From: Novosphingobium piscinae
Lineage (GTDB): Bacteria; Pseudomonadota; Alphaproteobacteria; Sphingomonadales; Sphingomonadaceae
Length of the DNA: 64,000 nt
Direction: 5' to 3'
Assembly (NCBI RefSeq): GCF_014230355.1
Contig: NZ_JACLAX010000015.1
Span: 17,429-81,428, forward strand
How positions within the stretch are numbered: the first letter of the stretch is position 1; each line of letters starts with the position of its first letter. Below are positions 60,351 through 64,000 of the stretch, one piece after another. The notes under the pieces were generated by a model. That model was not told where the DNA came from, made no database searches, and saw only the letters and a list, made by a program, of their open reading frames with translations. The position numbers and the translations under genes are program-made.

Positions 60351-61775
60351 GTGGTCGGGTCTGCGGAACACAGTCTGGCCCGACCCGCCCGTGCGGGCCG
60401 TCCCGCGCCAGCGTCGGAGCACCGGCAGATCGCGCAGGGCGCCGTGGCCGTTGCGCTGGTCGCGGCCTTCCTGCTGCTGTTCCGGCTGGGCGAGCCGCGC
60501 GCCCCGATCTGGGACGAGGCCTATTACCTGACGGCAACCGCGCGGTATCAGGCAGGGACGGCCCAGTTCGCGTCGCATCCTCCGCTCGGGCTGATCCTGA
60601 TCATGGCCGGCGACACGGCCTGGGGGACAAACCGCCATGTCGATCAGACGGCGGTGGCCGCCACCAAGACGATCAGGGCCGAGCAGCTCCCGGCCAACTA
60701 CAGCTATGTCGGCGTGAGGCTGGCCTCGGCCCTGGTCGGTTGCCTCGACATGGTCCTGTTCTTCCTGCTCATGCTCAGGCTGAGCGGAAGCCTGTCCACC
60801 GGCTTGCTGGCGACCGGCCTGATGCTGTTCGACCCGGCCATGCTGGTCCAGTTCCGCGCCGCACAGCTCGATTCGTTCCAGGTCTGCTTTCTGTTGCTCG
60901 CGCTGCACAGCCTGATCGCCGCGGTGCGCCGCCCGCACTGGTTGGCGTGGTTCGGCTTCGGCCTGTGTGTCATGCTGGCGGCACTGGTCAGGGCCAACGG
61001 TCTCCTGATCGGGCTCGGCGGCGCCGCAGTCGTGCTCTACCGGCTGCCGGCGCTGGGGTGGCGGAGGAGCGCGGGACATGCCGCGGCCGGCCTGGCTGGC
61101 GGAGCGACCGGACTTGTGGCCATTGCGCTCACCTGCGCAGCCCTGTCCGCCCGACCGCCGGATCTGGCGACCGACGCGGGGCGAAAGGATGCGGCCTTCC
61201 TGTCGCCAACACATCGCGCCGCCCTCGAGAGCGGCAGGTGGACGCTGCCGGCCTACGGCGCGCTGGTGGCCGACCATGCGAGGTTCATCGCCGCCGATCT
61301 GGCCGGTGTCCCGCGCCACGACCCCAACGGATCGACCCCGCTCCAGTGGCTGGCGGGCGGCGGTGCGATCGCCTACCGCTGGACCTCGTCCCCGGAGGGA
61401 CGATCCTATGTCGCGCTGGTCCCCAACCGGGTGGCCTGGTGCCTTTCCTTGCTGGGCGTCCTGGTATCACTCGCCAGGTTGCCGCGCAGGATGGAGGCCA
61501 TCCCGCTGGCGCTGGTCGTCATCTGGCTGTCCAGTCTGGCCAGCATGGTGGTGCTGCAACACACCCGCGTGCTTTACGCCTATCATCACTTCATCCCGCT
61601 GATTTGCGGCTATGCTCTGGGCGGTCAGGCGCTCCGGCTGAAAGCCCCCCCGGAGGGGGTGGTCATGCTGCTTCAGGCGGCGCTGCTGGCCGGGTTCGCG
61701 CTGCTTGTCCCGTTCGTCTACGCTCAGCCGGTGCAACCCTGGCGATGCCAGCTTGCCGGACTTGGCCCGTGCTGA
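60351..61775 (+). CDS. PMT-type protein O-mannosyltransferase (GT39-like)
   Basis: A 474-aa polytopic membrane protein with about ten spans. The first periplasmic loop carries PMT residues: PIWDEAYYL (D55-E56) and SHPPLG (76-80), the HPPLG block of dolichyl-phosphate-mannose:protein mannosyltransferases. Such enzymes use a lipid-linked sugar on the outer face and modify Ser/Thr of secreted proteins. GTG 60351 lies 13 bp past the polyserine lipoprotein gene, with GGG-AGAGAG upstream, so they are probably cotranscribed. The lipoprotein tract is the likely target; this is inference. Confidence 0.85.
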   Translation: MVGSAEHSLARPARAGRPAPASEHRQIAQGAVAVALVAAFLLLFRLGEPRAPIWDEAYYLTATARYQAGTAQFASHPPLGLILIMAGDTAWGTNRHVDQTAVAATKTIRAEQLPANYSYVGVRLASALVGCLDMVLFFLLMLRLSGSLSTGLLATGLMLFDPAMLVQFRAAQLDSFQVCFLLLALHSLIAAVRRPHWLAWFGFGLCVMLAALVRANGLLIGLGGAAVVLYRLPALGWRRSAGHAAAGLAGGATGLVAIALTCAALSARPPDLATDAGRKDAAFLSPTHRAALESGRWTLPAYGALVADHARFIAADLAGVPRHDPNGSTPLQWLAGGGAIAYRWTSSPEGRSYVALVPNRVAWCLSLLGVLVSLARLPRRMEAIPLALVVIWLSSLASMVVLQHTRVLYAYHHFIPLICGYALGGQALRLKAPPEGVVMLLQAALLAGFALLVPFVYAQPVQPWRCQLAGLGPC

Positions 61776-61821
61776 CAGCGCCCGACGGTGCCCCCAAGGC
61801 GGAGCCCTGCGGACGTCCCGC

Positions 61822-61851
61822 ACCGCAGTCCCCGCAACCGCAGTCCCCGCA
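61822..61851. repeat. Tandem 15-bp duplication
   Basis: ACCGCAGTCCCCGCA occurs twice in tandem. It lies in the 264-bp gap between the mannosyltransferase gene and the tRNA gene, where I otherwise see no gene. Probably a local replication slip. Confidence 0.7.
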
Positions 61852-62038
61852 CCGCGCGGCTCGCCGTGGCCACACGGCAGCACCAGGAAGGTGCCCGATA
61901 CCGGAAACCCGACCCGGCCCGCAGCGGCTCGCGCCGGACATGGCCGTGCCGGGGTGAACTCCCCCCTGCGGGCAGCCGCCTGTCAACGCCTGGGCGGCGC
62001 AAGTTTCCCGAGTGTCTCTGGCTGCCCCTGGCAGTCAC

Positions 62039-62129
<91 letters not shown>

Positions 62130-62257
62130 GCGAAGTGTCGGGAGCGGCCGCGCGGGCCGTCCGGTCGAGGAACGGCGCCGTTAGCGGATGGGGCCGCGGT
62201 TGCCAAGCCCCTGCGTGGCGGGCGGCTGCGGAAATCGCGCCCGGTCCGCCGCGGCCG

Positions 62258-62287
62258 GGTTGTTTCGCACCCGCAACAACCTATATT
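62258..62287 (+). promoter_or_regulatory. Possible promoter with operator before hspQ
   Basis: A -35-like TTGTTT (62260-62265), 16-bp spacer, and a -10-like TATATT (62282-62287) form a good sigma-70 pair. An inverted repeat GGTTGTT/AACAACC (62258-62264 and 62275-62281) overlaps the -35 and spacer. The -10 lies 6 bp before the hspQ ATG, so transcription would start at the start codon. Confidence 0.45.
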
Positions 62288-62293
62288 CGGGCT

Positions 62294-62683
62294 ATGGAAC
62301 CGTTCGAGCGCGCCAGCTTCTTCTCGCCTCAGGCCGGTCGGCTGATCGAGGCCCCCCGCCATGCCCATGCCCGTTTCGGCATCGGCGACGTGGTCCGCCA
62401 CCGTCATTTCGACTTCCGCGGCGTGGTGTTCGACATCGATCCGGTCTTCGCCAACACCGAGGAATGGTACGAGGCGATCCCGCAGGAAATCCGGCCCGAG
62501 CGCGAGCAGCCCTACTATCACCTGCTCGCCGAGAACGGTGAGAACAGCTACGTCGCCTATGTCAGCCAGCAGAACCTGGTGGGTGACGCCGATGGCGGGC
62601 CGGTCGAGCATCCGGCCGTGGCCGACCTGTTCGAGGGCTTTGCCGGCGGCCGTTACCGCCTGCGCAACGGGATGACCCACTGA
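62294..62683 (+). CDS. hspQ: Heat shock protein HspQ
   Basis: A 129-aa protein with the HspQ (YccV-like) domain: ARFGIGDVVRHRHFDFRGVV, DIDPVFANTEEWYEAIPQ, EQPYYHLLAENGENSYVAYV. HspQ is a stress-induced specificity factor for the Lon protease in enterobacteria. It has no Shine-Dalgarno sequence. The -10-like TATATT just upstream suggests a leaderless transcript. Confidence 0.9.
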   Translation: MEPFERASFFSPQAGRLIEAPRHAHARFGIGDVVRHRHFDFRGVVFDIDPVFANTEEWYEAIPQEIRPEREQPYYHLLAENGENSYVAYVSQQNLVGDADGGPVEHPAVADLFEGFAGGRYRLRNGMTH

Positions 62684-62711
62684 GGCCAGGCGCCATGGCC
62701 GGCGCCGCCGG

Positions 62712-63605
62712 TCAGCTCTTGAGCTTCCAGCCCGAGCGCAGCAGCACGTAGGTCACGATGCCCAGCACGAGGTTGAGCACGCCCAGCCCGATCGCCCCCT
62801 GCAGCACGTGCAGGTTGGTATCGCCGATGTCGCTGCGCCCCAGGAAACCGAACCGGAAGCCCGAAATCACGTAGAAGAACGGGTTCAGCCGGCTGGCGGT
62901 CTGGAATGCGGGAGCGAGATTGTCGATCACGTAGAACGTGCCCGAAAGCATGGTCAGCGGGGTGATGACGAAGTTGGTCACCGCCGCGTTGTGGTCGAAC
63001 TTCTCGGCCCACAGCGAGGTCAGCAGGCCGATGAAGGCGAGCATGATCGAGCCCATCAACCCGAACCACACGATCGCCCAGGCATGCGGCGCGGCCAGCT
63101 GCACGTCCGGCCACAGCATGATTGCGCCGGCCAGGGCCAGCCCGACCAGAACCGCGCGGGTCACCGCTGCGCCGATCAGCGCCAGCATCAGCTCGATCTC
63201 GGAGAAGGGGGGCATCAGATAGTCGATGATCGTGCCCTGGATCTTGCCGGCGAGAAAACTGAAGCTCGAATTGGCGAAGGCATTGTTCATCATGCCCATG
63301 GCGATCAGGCCCGGCGCGACGAAGGTGGCGAAGGACACGCCCAGCACCGTCCGGCTGCCGCCGCCCAGCGCCAGGGTGAAGATCATCAGGTACAGCAGCG
63401 TGGTCACCGCCGGGGCCCAGATCGTCTGGGTCTGAACCTTGAAAAAGCGGCGCACCTCCTTGATATAGAGGGTCCACAAGCCGAGCCCGTTGATCTGGTG
63501 GATCAGTGGTACGCCCGGCTCCGAGAAAGCCCGTTGCGAACGGCGTGCGGGAGCGATCCCGGAGGCGGAAGCGGGGGCGAACGTATCCTGGGGTTGATCG
63601 GCCAT
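62712..63605 (-). CDS. ABC-2 type transporter permease
   Basis: A 297-aa inner-membrane protein with six spans and the ABC-2 signature region (VSFATFVAPGLIAMGMMNNAF, ITPLTMLSGTFYVIDNLAPAF, LNPFFYVISGFRFGFLG). Such permeases export drugs, lipids or polysaccharides with a separate ATP-binding subunit, which is not in this window. An extra ~50-residue cytoplasmic leader is present. ATG 63605 is my choice; 63635 is possible. It diverges from gcrA. Confidence 0.85.
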   Translation of the reverse strand: MADQPQDTFAPASASGIAPARRSQRAFSEPGVPLIHQINGLGLWTLYIKEVRRFFKVQTQTIWAPAVTTLLYLMIFTLALGGGSRTVLGVSFATFVAPGLIAMGMMNNAFANSSFSFLAGKIQGTIIDYLMPPFSEIELMLALIGAAVTRAVLVGLALAGAIMLWPDVQLAAPHAWAIVWFGLMGSIMLAFIGLLTSLWAEKFDHNAAVTNFVITPLTMLSGTFYVIDNLAPAFQTASRLNPFFYVISGFRFGFLGRSDIGDTNLHVLQGAIGLGVLNLVLGIVTYVLLRSGWKLKS

Positions 63606-63688
63606 AGCGCGGCGACTATCGGCACCCTTTGGCATTGGCAAGCGTCGGCGCGACCGATCGGCGCGCGGCACGGAAAGAACAGGCTGGA

Positions 63689-64000
63689 ATGAGCTGGACC
63701 GACGAACGCATCGAGAAGCTGACCAAGATGTGGGAAGGCGGCGCTACTGCCAGCCAGATCGCTGAAGAGCTGGGCGGCGTCAGCCGCAACGCGGTGATCG
63801 GCAAGGCGCACCGCCTCGGGCTCAAGGCCCGCCCCTCACCGGTCAAGCCGAACGAGAAGGAGCCCGCCCCTGCCCCGGCCCCCAAGGCGCCCAAGCCCGA
63901 GGCGGCGGCCAAGCCCGCGCCCGCGCCGCGCGCCGAACCGGTCCGGACCGAGGCCCCGGCCGCTCCGGCCGCCGCCCCGCGCGCAGCTGCGGCGCCCGCT
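63689..64000 (+). CDS. gcrA: GcrA cell-cycle regulator, N-terminal part (3' end outside the window)
   Basis: The visible 104 residues begin with the GcrA DNA-binding HTH: MSWTDERIEKLTKMWEGG, ASQIAEELGGVSRNAVIGKA, HRLGLKARPSP. A Pro/Ala/Lys-rich linker follows and continues past the window edge. GcrA binds CcrM-methylated GANTC sites and sigma-70 RNA polymerase and controls alphaproteobacterial cell-cycle genes. The frame is open to the last base, so the gene is partial only because the window ends. Confidence 0.93.
   Translation, partial: MSWTDERIEKLTKMWEGGATASQIAEELGGVSRNAVIGKAHRLGLKARPSPVKPNEKEPAPAPAPKAPKPEAAAKPAPAPRAEPVRTEAPAAPAAAPRAAAAPA

Overview
The window is about 64 kb of GC-rich chromosome from an alphaproteobacterium, most likely a sphingomonad (Novosphingobium/Sphingomonas type). 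The pointers are a C4-pathway 5-aminolevulinate synthase (hemA), a GcrA cell-cycle regulator, a TorF-type porin, small DUF4169-type proteins, and a copy of the inverted repeat that encodes the Pro-Glu-Pro-Val-Glu-Gly peptide often seen in sphingomonad genomes. No phage, transposase, rRNA or CRISPR was seen. The only RNA gene recognised is a tRNA-Ser(CGA).

Layout. 1-9 kb is housekeeping: the 3' end of rnc, era, an SGNH esterase and a spermidine-synthase-like methyltransferase run rightward; plsY-dprA-topA plus two small genes run leftward; murI runs rightward. 9-15 kb carries hemA, an L,D-transpeptidase, a class I aminotransferase, a HerA-like ATPase and small conserved proteins. 15-29.5 kb is an accessory cell-surface locus: an OmpR-type regulator, a LysM-FecR protein and a CHASE2 histidine kinase in one translationally coupled run, then four secreted or outer-membrane proteins built from DUF11-type repeats (one of 1684 aa with a predicted beta-barrel), with a fifth DUF11-type gene facing them. 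29.5-35 kb holds a trimodular GH18-like/NodB deacetylase/GT2 glycan synthase and a two-component pair. 35-39.3 kb is a TolC/HlyD/ABC export operon whose ABC protein has lost every visible ATPase motif. 39.3-40.2 kb is an 845-bp gene-free gap. 40-48.5 kb contains a TorF porin, a second two-component pair, a DAACS symporter, a thiolase/TetR divergent pair and a beta-barrel-like protein.

48.5-59.3 kb is a compact type IV secretion locus (virB1-2-3-4-6-9-10-11, leftward) with a histidine kinase at its downstream end and a divergent OmpR-type regulator at its upstream end. VirB5, VirB7, VirB8 and VirD4 are missing and there is no room for them inside the operon. 59.4-61.8 kb pairs an intradiol-dioxygenase-like lipoprotein carrying a 33-residue serine tract with a PMT-type O-mannosyltransferase only 13 bp downstream, which suggests an enzyme-substrate pair. 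The window ends with tRNA-Ser, hspQ, an ABC-2 permease and the 5' part of gcrA.

The strongest candidates for something undescribed are the surface locus with its CHASE2/FecR regulators, the reduced T4SS with its own two-component system, the catalytically dead ABC exporter operon, and the PMT/polyserine pair. All functional links between neighbours are inference from gene order, spacing and motifs; nothing here was tested by database search.
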